In this document: positions 35,226 through 46,935 of the stretch, one piece after another
Position numbering within the stretch: position 1 is the stretch's first letter
Layout: every line of letters begins with the position of its first letter
Assembly (NCBI GenBank): GCA_948146395.1
Contig: OX411543.1
Location: 54,106,017-54,170,016, forward strand
Direction: 5' to 3'
Length of the DNA stretch: 64,000 bases
Source of the DNA: Fragum whitleyi
Lineage: Eukaryota; Mollusca; Bivalvia; Cardiida; Cardiidae
The notes under the pieces: model-generated
The model's database searches: none
What the model was told of the DNA's origin: nothing
Seen by the model: the letters and a program-made list of their open reading frames with translations, nothing else
Program-made: the position numbers and the translations under genes

Positions 35226-35367
35226 CCACAGGCCAACAATGTTGTATATAAACAAATTACAAATATAAACAAAAACGGCGATTAAGGTCCTAAATCTATT
35301 TCCTTATAATAACGCTTTCTGACGTTATACAATAAAAATGCATAAAACGAAGAAGAAGATAAAGAAG

Positions 35368-35399
<32 letters not shown>

Positions 35400-36904
35400 G
35401 TTGATTAGATTTCCACCATTAAATCAGTGTGTAAAATCAGTTTCAAATGCATAGGGTGTTTTTTTATTTGAACTTAAAATAAAATGTTGGATTATTTTTG
35501 AGAAAATGAAAAGGATAGGTTTACAAAATTGAAATACACACTTCATGCGTGAATCACTGACATGCATATCAAATGCTAGAGAAACATGTGTAAATTTTAT
35601 CGAAGCAACAATCTTAAAAAGGCGCACATGTTCCTCGAAAAAACTAACCGCTTCTAAAGTTAAGACATTCCAAATCACGAGATCGAAATCCTTTCAATTT
35701 GACACTCGCAGAGGGAGTTTTATTAAAATTAACCAATGTTTTTTCGGGATGTACGAGGGATGATCCAGAAGTTCATAAAATTGGCCCATAACTTTGGCAT
35801 TTCCAGCTTGTTCGGTACAATATATTTAGTGTGTGAAGTTCAGTGTCTACCATGAGCACAAATGTTGTCATTTTTGCAAAATTATTTTTAGCAGCCTTAA
35901 ATTTCGTTGCCATAGTAACACATGTATGCTTAGGCGGGGGAGCGTAAAAAATAATGGAAATCTGTTACACAAATCAATGTTTCTGAAAGTGTTCGATAAT
36001 TTTATTTGAAACTGCTTCCCAGAAGTAGATAAGATGTAAATGGGGAATCAATTGTAATAATTTAAACATTTTTGGAAGAGTTTTTACGGACACAGATTTT
36101 TTTTAAAAAGACTGAATTTGCGAGTGAATAGTGACCTGATGTCAACACCAAAATGTGTTTATTTCTCGATTTTTGTTATGATTATGAGTCAATCACCACC
36201 CCCAAACAATGCAGATATTTTGGAAAAAATAGTATTAGGCCAAACAAAGAAGTTTTTCTTAAGTTACCTTGGATATTCAAAGAAGGTAAGGTTTTATTAG
36301 AGGTTTAAGAATGGTAAATTGGGGTTTCAACGAACGAAGTCGTCCCCATTGATTCTCATTATTTTCCAAAAATAAAGTTCCAGTGTCTGTCTCTACACTT
36401 CACTAGAATGACTATTCATAAAGAAATTGTAGACAAAATTGAAACCAAATGGAATAAGAATACTTTCTGCAGGTAAATTTATTAGGCGAAGATGGGCATG
36501 CGAGCAAATGGAGACTATGTAGAAAAGAGTTAGTAATGACGTCGCATTCGATGTTCTTGCTCCCCCGCCTACGTGCGGGGTCTGTGTATCTAATTAGACA
36601 CTTTACAGCCGCTATATAACTTACAAATTTGAAACTTTCCACATTTATTACACATATATTTCATTAAACAGATGTATAATAATTATTTTGATAGTCATCT
36701 TTTCTGAAGTTTTATAACCCCATTATACGAATTTCTTGATCAAACCTCGTAAAATGCCACATGGAAAAAAAATTCACATTTTACTAAGGCGTTTTTTCTT
36801 GGCGTCAGTATGAAATAAAGTGTAAAGGAACACATCACAAAACACATGTTTTGTTACATAGGTCAACGTAAAACTCCTTTCAAATTGTCCTAAATTTGTC
36901 AACT
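35226..36904. other. Spacer of the inverted duplication
   Basis: It includes a (GAA)n run and, at 35749, GATGTACGAGGGATGATCCA, which resembles the terminus of a mariner-type element; no matching opposite end was found. AGGCGGGGGAGC (35931) and GCTCCCCCGCCT (36559) form a short inverted pair about 630 bp apart. No supported gene. Confidence 0.5.
35349..35398. repeat. (GAA)n microsatellite
   Basis: About 15 near-perfect GAA units. Confidence 0.95.
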
Positions 36905-37103
36905 TTGAAAGTTATCGGTCTCTCACCAATGGGTTGATAATCGTTAACCTATGTGAGATAGCAGCTGGAGGCTAGGAAAGGATGTGATGGTTGTACTGGT
37001 GAGAGAAATACCAGGAATCCATTGTTAGGTGCTCCAGCCGCCGCGATATAACCGCAAAAATGTTGAAATCGGCGTTAAACTCCATTCAATCAATCAATTA
37101 ATA
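36905..37103 (+). mobile_element. SINE body copy next to the inverted-duplication arm
   Basis: CTCACCAATGGGTTGATAAT, TAGCAGCTGGAGGCTAGGAA, TTGTACTGGTGAGAGAAATA, GGTGCTCCAGCCGCCGCGAT and TCGGCGTTAAACTCCATTCA with an (ATCA)n tail. It ends exactly where the right arm begins (37105). Confidence 0.8.
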
Positions 37104-37104
37104 T

Positions 37105-38302
37105 TCCTGCTTACCTTCTTAAGTATTCGAAACCCACTTCCTTATATAGATAAACAATAAGCAAACATTACATTCAAGTAACAATATATACCCAATCGTG
37201 AAAACAGAATAGAATGAGATATATGCATAAGGTCAGAGACTCGCAGTGCAAGGTCCGAAGATCGAATCTCCCTCTCACCTTTTCTTATATATCTACATGA
37301 AGTAATTTCCTATTGCTCAGTGACCTATACATAAAATGAAATAAGCCTTAAGAAAAGTAACGGATAGATTTTTCATTTTTCATAGTCCTCATTTTCGATC
37401 CCTGGCTATGTTAGCAAGATTTTATTTTATCTAAAATAAAAATCATTCTTGTGAACTCGTGGATATTATCGAAAGTTAACGAAAGATAATGAAAGACAGG
37501 CCAACTATGTTTTCCAATATAAATGCTTTTTTGACTCGTCGAATGTATACTAAGTCATTGGAATTACAAGTAAAAAACGTATACGAGATATTCAGTCTGA
37601 TCACAACTATTTTTTCTTGGTTTGTGAGTATTTGAAATCCTACATTAAATCCCTTGAATTATTTTTCGATATGACACATCATTTGAAAAATAGTGGACAT
37701 GAATGTCAGCATGTATGTCGATCTAAATTGTTTTGGTGTGTTATTGAAAAATACGACACCAAAAATGATCATTTTTATGCGAGAATCTGAATATGGGTCT
37801 GTCGACATCGGCAATCACAAATAATTCAGTTCTGTCATCTAAGCAACCCCGTGAAATTCCGACTGTCTACAGAGGCAACATTTTTCTTACTACATTTCGT
37901 CTTTGGGGACCCGCTGTGTGTTTATTTTTTTGAATTATGGCTTCAAATTTGAAAGAAATATCGGCGGATGATTAGACTTCAGCTGTGTACAAGTTAAAAT
38001 AACATTCATTGAGAGATAGGCGAAATATAAGAGCATAAAGTCTAATTTCGTAGCTTTTCATGGGAAACCTCCGAAATAATCAACGATTGAGGCCTTATTT
38101 GGGAGGGATATGAGAAAAGATTTATTCTATAGAAGCGCTGAACACTTACACGATCATTTATCTGCTTAAGAATACCAAAGCTTCAATCGTTTATTTACAC
38201 GAATAAATTTATTTGACCTACCGTTTCCTTGGCATAATGTTCCGAAGCTGTCATCGTTGACTCTCACCCGTCATCGCCGGAACCGGTTGTACGGTGTGAT
38301 TA
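37105..38302. repeat. Right arm of the large inverted duplication
   Basis: Reverse-complement partner of 34084-35225. It has about 60-100 bp not present in the left arm near 37215-37290, which includes a B-box-like GATCGAATCTCC and could be a small retroposed insertion. Confidence 0.9.
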
Positions 38303-39297
38303 TGATTGGGCTGATTATAAATATGATTTTTTTCTTGCATATGTATTTTCCTTTGTAAAAGTATAGTAGCGGAGGGGAAGAAGGAGTCTTCATCTAACCC
38401 ACCAATCCCCCAAAATTGCTTCCTCCGTGCAAGGTTTATCAGTATTTGAAACTTAAATAGCAGTTGCATAAATACTAACGAGGTACATGTTTTGTTTTAC
38501 AGCGAAATATTACTAAGTTCTGGTCTGATGGATATTTATTACAGGAATACGAAAACATGTGAGCCTGAATTTGGAGGGTTGGTGGTTTTATGGAAAGCAA
38601 GGTGGTCATAAATGCCTGGATACACCTATTTTATTTTACATTTTCTAAATCTTCTAGTGTATAACTAATTTCTTTCTTATTTTTTCAACTATATTTATTA
38701 TAGGTTTATGTTTTTGTTGATTTTAAATTTAAGAGTTCGCTGAAAAAAGAATACTTTTTCGAGAACGGTTTTCCCTGCATTTTCTTCTTGTAAATATTAC
38801 TTATCCAATATTTTACAATTCCTTGTATTCAATGAATCATGTTAACCAAATACTAAATTTGAAGGTCGCCGTTCAGCTTCTTATCGTCCGTTTCTTCGCA
38901 TTTTTGCAAGAAAACTCGCATTTTCTAAAATACTCATTTTCTCCGAATAATGCATGCAAAGATATGCTGATTTTTTGGTCATATCATTGTAAAGGTACAC
39001 TGTACGAAAAATATAAATTTATTTAATAAAATTTGAACAAGTGTCAAATAGTGTCGGAGTACCTTAAGCGTGCGGATGATACTTGTATCATTTATGTATC
39101 AAAACTATGTTATATTATATTCCAATTAATGCAATTCAACATATCGAGGGCCAAACGCAACACTGTTGCAATTACCTATATTCATATTGGCACTTATAAC
39201 AGTATTGAGTCGTGCCTTTGATATTACATATACAACAGTTTCGACATAAGAATTGACCAAATCGATAGTTTAGTGGTTTATATCTTTTTTTACATAA
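38303..39297. other. Unassigned DNA
   Basis: No supported gene or repeat. Confidence 0.4.
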
Positions 39298-39425
39298 AGG
39301 ATATTAAATGAATGGTCATTGAATACTGAATTTATTAAACGAGTCATCTATAAACAGATAAAAACGAGGCTGCGCCGTGTTTTTATCTGTTTTACCGATC
39401 GCCCTATTTTTTCGGCCAATGAAAG
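39298..39425 (+). mobile_element. Fragment of element G
   Basis: GAATTTATTAAACGAGTCATC and ATAAACAGATAAAAACGAGG match the start of the element at 53262. Here ACAGATAAAAAC pairs with GTTTTTATCTGT across a GAGGCTGCGCC loop. Confidence 0.65.
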
Positions 39426-40240
39426 GCCGCTATTTCGTTTGAAATTCAAAAAATATATCCCATAACCTGACGATCTGTTCGAATAAGTGAGCTACGTGAC
39501 TTTAGGTCATAATGGGCGGGGACTTCATTCAAAACCAGACAGTGACGTCATAATCTTGTCTGATAAAAGTCCCGTAATACCCTTAACTTGTAATCGATTA
39601 TTTATAATAAAAAAAATCGATTTATGAATGTTCTTTTGAAGTTCTGCTTATACACAATTACTCATTTACAGGAGAAGAAAAATTCTTGAATAATTTGTCT
39701 GCATGTTAATCAAAACAAGATTTAGCGGATAAAGCATTGATTCTGATAATAAACAGCCGTAAGAATGACACCGACCAATTTGCTCGAACCAAGCCTTACT
39801 GTACTCTTATTTTCACATTGACCTTAAAAAAAAAAAGAAAAAGACGACAGGGTTGAAACGATATAAAATCTCTTAAAAATGAATACTTTGGCTCTTTTGA
39901 ACGACATATTAATTTAGTCGTTCTGCAAAGGTCCCAATCTTAACAAAATGCAATTAAATGTTCATAGGAAATGTACTTGTATGCAAAATAATTGTAGAAA
40001 AGATACAAAATGCCTACGTAAAGGATTGTAGGGATACAGATATTTGCAAAAAGAATGTGATTCGAAGCATGTTTTGCATGTTTTGACTCATATCGAAAGC
40101 CTTTGTCACCCGTTTAACTGTGACGTATCGGTTGAGAACCAAAACTTGGTAACTAGAGCTTTTTAATGCTCTGTGAATGTTTTCTACTAACGTCTTGTTG
40201 CAAACTTTGTATTTTTGATAATGAGTTTGCCGTTAATTGT
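39426..40240. other. Unassigned DNA
   Basis: A GTGACGTCA word lies at about 39541. No supported gene. Confidence 0.4.
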
Positions 40241-40244
40241 TTGT

Positions 40245-40506
40245 TTGTATAGGGGCTTACACCGCTTTCAACAATCATTCAGTAATATTGCGGCGACTGG
40301 AGCACCTAACAATGAATTCCTGGTATTTCTCACCCCAGTAATACCATTCCGTTACTTGTCCCCAGCTTCTATCCCACATATCTCTACGATTATCGATCCA
40401 TAGGTGGGAGACAAAAAAAGTCGTAAAGGATGAGAGCTACCGTCGTGGATCGAACCCGAGACCATTTGAATGATAGTCCGATGAGCTAACACTGCGCGGC
40501 TAAATA
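40245..40506 (-). mobile_element. SINE with complete tRNA-like head
   Basis: On the minus strand the head reads GCCGCGCAGTGTTAGCTCAT (A box) and CTCGGGTTCGATCCACGACG (B box), followed by the body with ACCAGGAATTCATTGTTAGG and GCTCCAGTCGCCGC. It is the best full-length example besides 16790-17076. Confidence 0.8.
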
Positions 40507-40514
40507 TGCCTGGT

Positions 40515-40725
40515 AGATTGGTTGATTGAATGGAGTTTAATGTCGCTTTCAACATTTTTCAGTTATATCGAGGCGGCTGGAGCACCTGACAATGGTTTCC
40601 TGATATTTTTCTCACCAGTACAATCACCTTTCCTAGCCTCCAGCTACTATCTCACATAAGTCTACGATTATCAACCCATTGGTGAGAGACATATTGTCGG
40701 AAAGAATGAGTGTCGCCGGCCCTGG
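40515..40725 (-). mobile_element. SINE body copy adjacent to the previous one
   Basis: Plus strand: GATTGAATGGAGTTTAATGT, CGAGGCGGCTGGAGCACCTG, ending CGGAAAGAATGAGTGTCGCC. Same orientation as 40245-40506 with only about 10 bp between them, so one probably inserted at the tail of the other. Confidence 0.75.
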
Positions 40726-41035
40726 GAGATAACTGTTTTTCTAAAAATACAAAATCCCTAAAATGAGGAACAAAGTCCGCAAAAAATAACTACCGGTAAA
40801 AGGAATACAAAATCCACTAGCAGCAATCACGAGGTTTTAGTTCACCGAACATTCTAAACTGATTTTGTCTCGCCAAATGACAAATAATTACAGAAACCCG
40901 ATAGTGATTAAATTCGCTCCTCCCACTTTTTGTTTACCTCAATTTGATTGAAGAAAGTATGACGCAACAAAAATGAATGACATCATTGATTGACGTGCAA
41001 CTCATTTGAGCTGGTGTTATTTGATGAAAAAATAA
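40726..41035. other. Unassigned DNA
   Basis: No supported feature. Confidence 0.35.
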
Positions 41036-41042
41036 GTCGATC

Positions 41043-41470
41043 GGTAAAACAGTTATAGTTCATATTCTGAAAATTTACGCGTATAACCTTGCGCTCCGCT
41101 AACGCTCCGCTTAGGTTATATCGCGTAAATTATCAGAAATGAACTATAACTATTACTTAGATGACGAGTTTAATAAATTCGGTGTTTTATGAGCACAAAT
41201 TTTATATTCTGTTTATAATATGACCCGAATTTTAGCGAAAAATCGTCAAAATTCTTGAAATTCAACGATTTAATTATCCGCGAAACTTATAACGCCGTTT
41301 CAAAATGACGTCACAAAACATAGATTATGACGTCATTTTCGTGGTTTCAATATAGCGTTGTTATTCGCTCTGAGCTCATTGCATAGTTATTCCACTAGTG
41401 TAATAACACCCGTGTAATATCAAAAATATTCAACGGGATTATTTCACTCCGGCGACGTGGGTCATATTAT
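41043..41470 (+). mobile_element. Element G, copy with a 5' foldback and CRE-like pair
   Basis: A foldback at about 41049-41152 pairs AGTTATAGTTCAT..TTCTGA with TCAGAAATGAACTATAACT and TTTACGCG..ATAACC with GGTTATATCGCGTAAA. Then comes GATGACGAGTTTAATAAATT, TATCCGCGAAAC, an inverted pair of ATGACGTCA words (about 41304 and 41327), GTGTAATAACACCCGTGTAA and GGCGACGTGGGTCATATTAT. Related copies: 49540-49905 (minus) and 53262-53628. Confidence 0.75.
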
Positions 41471-41989
41471 AAATTGTATTATGATTAGATGAAGACAAAA
41501 GTAATCGGTCTTCTCTTCTGGATATATCTCACGAGATAAAGATTATTTCAGAATAATTCATCCCATGCATGATCTCTTACAAAAGCGTGAACGGTGATAT
41601 CAAACATTGTTTGATTTCCCGCGTGAACTTCTGTTTCCTGATTTACGTCAAATGTCAATTTTCTGTCTCATACTATTATGTGTCGTTGACGATACAGAAA
41701 TAAAATTATTATGCGTAGAGCGAAACGGGACTAAAGAATTTACCAGATTACGTAAAAAGTCAAGGCGGAAAAGGATCAAAACGCTTTATAGAGACTGAGA
41801 GCCTAATAAGGACCCTATAACATGTTGAAATTCCAATTTCTTAGAAGCTTAGAACGACACTAGTATATGCATTTGTCCCCTTCTAGGTGTCCGAAATTAT
41901 AGGGTAAGTGCAGGCTTTGGTATAAAAGTTTGTCCTATCGTGTTCAAAATGAACGTCATGATGTGCTGTAGTGTGCAAGCCTTTAATGA

Positions 41990-42182
41990 TTAATTTGTTC
42001 GAAAGAATGGTTTAACGCCACTTTTTTTATCACATTTATCATGTCGTTATGTGTTGATCACCCAACGGATTCCTATTTCTCGCACCGGTACTACCATAAA
42101 ATCCTTTCCTAGCCTTCAGTGCTATCACACTAAGGTTTACGGCTATCATTCCTTTGGTTCAAGACAAAAATTTAGACCAGAA
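41990..42182 (-). mobile_element. Decayed SINE copy
   Basis: Plus strand: ATGGTTTAACGCCACTTTTT, CACCGGTACTACCATAAAAT, CTTTCCTAGCCTTCAG and ATTCCTTTGGTTCAAGACAA. Same body order as the other minus-strand SINEs. Confidence 0.6.
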
Positions 42183-42866
42183 ATCCGGACTTTATCGAAG
42201 GATGATCTTCATAGCTGAGTTATATTCTCGGAGTTAGTTTTAGTCGCTAATAGGCTAGATTTCCAAATTAATTTAGTTCTACCCATATGTCAAATCTTTT
42301 CAGTTTTAAAGAGCTCTATTTTTTAAAAGTCCATAAATTGGTACGACATTTTGGGAAGGGATACATTTATCACTGGTTAAACCTATTTAATTTTACATCG
42401 AATGGGAAACAAGTTCTTACAACTTTGATTTATCCCTCTCGTTTCTGCATTTATCACTCGGCGGACGGAGCAAAATATTCACATAAGGAACAATCATCGT
42501 GGTAAATCGTACTTAAAATATTTTGCTCTGGTGAGGTAAAGATAATGCATCAACTCAATTTTTAAAGACAAATACATATTAGGCGAAATAGGAAAATAAA
42601 CCATTTATCATATACAATTAGGAAGATTAATCTATTAGGCGACCATGTTATCGCTGTCTCGCAGACCTTGTGTAAATATCTTTCTGCAGACCAATTGCAG
42701 TTATCAGAAGATTTTCTCCGCAAGTAAGTATACAAAGTTAATTTGAAAAGCTAATGAAGCCGTCTATCGATAATTGGATGATATTTATAGGAAATGCACC
42801 TCAATTTTGGGTTGTAAAGAAATGGATATGCATCAAGTTGATGGGGTCATCAAAAACATGTGCAGG
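42183..42866. other. Unassigned DNA
   Basis: No supported gene. Confidence 0.35.
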
Positions 42867-42867
42867 C

Positions 42868-43305
42868 ACAGTTAACAACACGGTGAGATTGACATTCATC
42901 TCGATCAAAACCATTCCAAATCGCTCGCTCAGCGTTCCATTTTTTCCATTCCAAACACTCACTCAAACCATTCAAAAACGCTCCAAACCCACAGAAAAAA
43001 ATAATCAGCAACGTTGTTCATAATAAATAATACTGAAAAAATCGCTATTTCATTGACAAATTTCAAATTGCAAGCGTCTGATAATCTCTTGAAGAAAAAG
43101 GAAGCTGTTTATAGAACTTGTTTGAATATTTTATAAAAGGGAGGTAATCAATATCGCTAATTTTGTTCACCCTGAACAAAATTTGCGATATTGGATTACC
43201 TCCCATTAAATTCACTCAAAACTCGCTCCACACTCTCATTCAATTTCATTCAAAAATCATTCCAAAATTATTCACCTGGTCGATTTCACGATGTTGTTAA
43301 CTGTA
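42868..43305 (+). mobile_element. Tc1/mariner-type MITE M1, best-preserved copy
   Basis: Left CACAGTTAACAACACGGTGA..GATTGAC, right GTCGATTTCACGATGTTGTT..AACTGTA. The internal hairpin GGGAGGTAATCAATATCGC / GCGATATTGGATTACCTCCC spans 43139-43206 with a TTTTGTTC / GAACAAAA tip. Subterminal runs of short words (CACTCACTCAAACCATTCAA, ACTCGCTCCACACTCTCATT) give both ends internal CACTC-rich inverted repeats. Confidence 0.85.
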
Positions 43306-43507
43306 CAATTGCTATGTGCTAGAGAAAAGTAAGTAACATTGTGAAAAAATCGCTCCGCAATAGTTCAATAAAACTTCGAAATATCAAAAAAACTATCACT
43401 CTTTCATTCAAATTACCACATAATATATAAGTGATTCCAGTGGTACTTTGTATATTGAAAAATATTTATAATAATAAAATCGAAAAATAAAATGATTAAA
43501 TACCCAT

Positions 43508-43535
43508 TGCAATTTTCTGACCAATCAGAAAATTG
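43508..43535. repeat. Perfect short palindrome
   Basis: GCAATTTTCTGA and TCAGAAAATTGC around a 4 nt loop. Confidence 0.8.
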
Positions 43536-44058
43536 CAGAACATATTGACCATGGTAAGTCTATAAGTCGGGGAATCCAAATATTGGTGGCCCAACTTGAT
43601 CAAGAATTGTCAATCTACTGTACTTAGTTGTCTAGTCTGATCACCTATAAAATAGTTCTCTACCTTTTGAATTCATTTGTTTATGCCTATTCAATTTATA
43701 TGATTAATATCAATCGAGGTTCAAGTTCTTATAACTCCCTCTCCATTCTACTTCCTGTGAAATCCTCACATACAGGCACGGAGTGCCAATTTCACAACTT
43801 TCATCACTATATACCGTCCCCGAGAAAAATGTCAAAGTCGTCCGATTCAGACACCACTGGGGAACGCCATGTTTAGTTCAGGCTTTTACCTCTAAATTAA
43901 TGTGATAGGTTAAACCCTTGGTATTATCAGTTTTGTTTTAATAGTCCCCGATGAAAAATCCGTTATCAAATTTCGGAAAAAAAGAGATCGTAAATAGTCC
44001 CTACTGACCTGTCTTATTTTCTTGGTTTAGTGTCAATCATTTCACTTCCTGTCTCGTA

Positions 44059-44287
44059 TTAACCCTTTCCTGTTTTATAAAATTTTGGACCTGTCCAAAT
44101 TCAAAGGTTTTGCAGACGAAAATTTAAAGTGGATTTAATTTGAAAAATAACCATTCTATAGGGTAGAAAATAGTGTGGAAAAAGAAGAAATTGCTTGACA
44201 GAAGCAATTTCTTCTTTTTTCACAATGTTTTCTCAATCATAAAATCACAGCCACGTAAAAAGCAGGGATTAAACAGCAAAGGGTTAA
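44059..44287. mobile_element. piggyBac-like MITE P2, copy 2 with intact TTAA borders
   Basis: TTAA at 44059-44062 and 44284-44287 enclose CCCTTTCCTGTTTTATAAAA ... AACAGCAAAGGG. A central hairpin pairs AAGAAGAAATTGCTT with AAGCAATTTCTTCTT (44180-44218). Opposite orientation to 25985-26238. Non-coding. Confidence 0.85.
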
Positions 44288-44315
44288 CTTTGTTCAAAGA
44301 CTCTGTTCTTCAAGG

Positions 44316-44412
44316 ATAGTTTACAACATCGTGAAATTCAAATTTACCTCGATCGAAACCATTGTAAATCGCTCACTCTGTGCTCCATTTATTCAATAAT
44401 TGCAATCCATTA
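44316..44412 (+). mobile_element. MITE M1, 5' fragment
   Basis: AGTTTACAACATCGTGAAATTC and CTCGATCGAAACCATTGTAA..ATCGCTCACTCTGTGCTCCA; the rest of the element is absent. Confidence 0.65.
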
Positions 44413-44865
44413 AAATTACAAATTTTGATTGGTTTAAATCGCATCACGTTGGGAAATCAATGGCACTTTATTTCTGTATAAAACGCATTAGGTCTTTTGG
44501 GAAACCCCCGACCTTCGATCTGCAAGTCCTGTGTTGTAGGAACTCGAAAACCCTTTTTTCCCCTTCAACATAGAAATATTGCTTTTCAATATATTATAAA
44601 TTAAGATATTTTCAAAAGAATTTATGATAAAAAGCATGCGGTTCAGATTCTTAGTCAATGTTTTTATGTTTATGTTTATGTAGAGGGAGTCGACGAAGAC
44701 CACATAGCAACCCTCTCAACTATAAGCCCGATCACGACAGTTTCGTTTTAAAATGCAGAATAACTTGTCAAAATTATTTTTTGATCATAAGTACCTCTAC
44801 GAATGTCAAATTGCCGTTTCATTTGATTAACTTAATGCCTTTAACTTCGATAGCGAGAAAAACAA

Positions 44866-44908
44866 AACAAAACAAAAAAAAAAAAAAAACCAAAAAAAAA
44901 AAAAAACA
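44866..44908. repeat. A-rich tract
   Basis: AAAACAAAACAAAA followed by long A runs broken by CC and C. Confidence 0.9.
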
Positions 44909-45009
44909 ACACGATCTAAAATAGATTGTGTAATCTATACGCGCAGGAAGTAAACTTGAGTCTTTAATGTTTGTCCGAGTGTTTTCATAGTTTCTTCGAT
45001 CTAGAGGAT

Positions 45010-45185
45010 TGCAATTATAAGGGACGAGTGTCTTTTACACTGCCTTTTTGAGGTATAAAGTGCAATTGCCTTAGCACATGGCTTAAACATAACGCCCTAC
45101 GGGCGTTGTTTGCCATGTGTTAAGGCAATTTCACTTTATTTCCCAATATACGCTGTGAAAAAGACACTCATCCCTATATTAAAAA
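45010..45185. mobile_element. Foldback element
   Basis: Inner arms AAAGTGCAATTGCCTTAGCA..CATGGC and GCCATGTG..TTAAGGCAATTTCACTTT (45057-45137), a GCCC/GGGC loop hairpin, and outer arms GGGACGAGTGTCTTTTACAC / CTGTGAAAAAGACACTCATCC. Almost the whole 175 bp can pair. Confidence 0.8.
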
Positions 45186-45470
45186 CTCACTTTTGCCATT
45201 CAAAAACGATCTTAATCATAAAAAAGAAAGAAAAAAAAAAACACGCAAAATCGAAATTGCTATTAAAAAAAGATAGACATTTCATTTGAATCGCTTGTAG
45301 AAAAAAATGGGTCCCTGCACAAACTGGCCAGGGTCCACATTTTTAACGAATAGATTTGCTGAATATATAGTATATAATATGTGAATGACTTCAACCTTCT
45401 AAAATAATAATTTTCGATTTCCGCCGTCTGTTTACAAAATGTAACCTCACACGTGTTCACCCTTTTTGAT

Positions 45471-45733
45471 ATGTGATCCGTCACGCGAAAAAGGACCATT
45501 CTGGATCTCTGTAAATTAAATAACTGAAAAAGAGATTAGGTCCAGCATAGGCCAACCAGAGGTCGAATTTCAAAATTATTTCACTGGAAGGTAGTTTGAT
45601 CATTCTAGATTCAGAAAATTAGCTTATTGCGAAAAGTTACGACCTACGCCAGTCTGCGCAATACGCGCAGTCTGACTTGGTCGACACTTTACGCACTACC
45701 CAGATTGTTCTTTTTTCGCGTGACGGGTCACAT
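45471..45733 (+). mobile_element. MITE family D, intact copy 1
   Basis: Terminal inverted repeats ATGTGATCCGTCACGCGAAA and TTCGCGTGACGGGTCACAT (about 21 bp). The element is 263 bp and carries a CAGTCTGCGC / GCGCAGTCTG hairpin near 45650-45680 and GGTCGACACTTTACGCACTA. Opposite-orientation copy at 51154-51415; interrupted copy at 7475-7562 plus 8785-8940. Confidence 0.85.
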
Positions 45734-46440
45734 GTTTACTGTACTGCGTTCCCAGATGATCCCTATTCGAGTGACGGGTCAAACATGATTTTCAAAATAG
45801 AAAAGTGATAGGTCCGTGGTTGAATGGGCTAAATGACAATTTAATATCGCTTGACAAAGGAGTGGACTTAATTGAAGTGTCTGCTCGTAACGTTTTTAGG
45901 ACATTATGCAAATTACGTCGATATTCAAATCCGCTTGAACGAAAATTAAAAGCGGCTTTAGTCCCATAAAGCTTCTAAATTACACACATGAGGTATAGGC
46001 TCTATTGACACTGATGTATCCAAAAATGGGACATGTCGATATATCAGCGCAATACTAGGTATATCAATGCAACACTTTCTTAAGTGCCTATATTATAAAC
46101 TCTTTCGGCGCATTTTCTTGGATTCGAATGGCCTACCTGAAATATAGATGAACATCAAATCCGATCAGATTGTTACTTGCGCTCTAAACAAACTTTCAAA
46201 CATATTAACTTTAAAAGTAAATCAATGTCAAGAAGACAATTAAAATTAAACTCCTTGGAAGTAAAATATTTTCAGATATTCCTCTTTCTTTCTGATCAAC
46301 AGCAATTTATGGTGTTTTATATATTTTGGATTAATGGCAGTTCTCGGGCTAAATTCAATGTTTACTTTTGGTCTTTAGAAGAATATTGGTGAATCTTTTT
46401 TAATATTATGTTAAATCATGGACCCAACAACTCAGAGCTG
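45734..46440. other. Unassigned DNA
   Basis: A second GTGACGGGTCAAACATG word near 45771 echoes the family D end, so a further degraded copy may lie here. No supported gene. Confidence 0.35.
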
Positions 46441-46935
46441 ATTTTCAGGTGGTACACTTATTTGTTTTTTTTTTTCTGATTAGTGACCTTAGGACCATGT
46501 GTCATGCCAAATATCATGGCTACATGGTTTGTGAGAAGAACGATTTAAAATGATTGTTTTCTTTATTACAATGATATATACGGAAATCTTACAACACGTG
46601 GCTTCACACACATGTTTTCATTTGGTGCAATAATTTGATTTATTTGATTTTGATTTTTAAGATGAAGTAATACGTTGAAGTATTATGATAGACAAGCATT
46701 TTGGCATTGCTTCATGTGCAATATTAAAGCTCTATTCCTATCAATTTTGGAAGCAATGATTTTTATATTGTTGCTTAAGTCAACAAAGTAGATTGAAAGT
46801 GCGTTCCCTAAAGATCATTCATGTGAAGTTTGGTTCATATCTAGTGGAAAGTGTTGAAGGAGACCTTTTTAAAAAGTGCGGACGATCGGACGTACGAACA
46901 GACGGACGGGAAGACGGATATTTATCGGTTACAAT
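46441..46935 (+). repeat. Decayed dispersed repeat with GGACGGACGGGAAGACGG tract
   Basis: GTGACCTTAGGACCATGTGTC, AAATATCATGGCTACATGG, GATCATTCATGTGAAGTTTGG and a CGGACGATCGGACGTACGAACAGACGG run. This is the same layout (a '...GTGAAGTTTGGTT' block then a GACGG-rich end) as the 5' part of family B. Confidence 0.55.
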
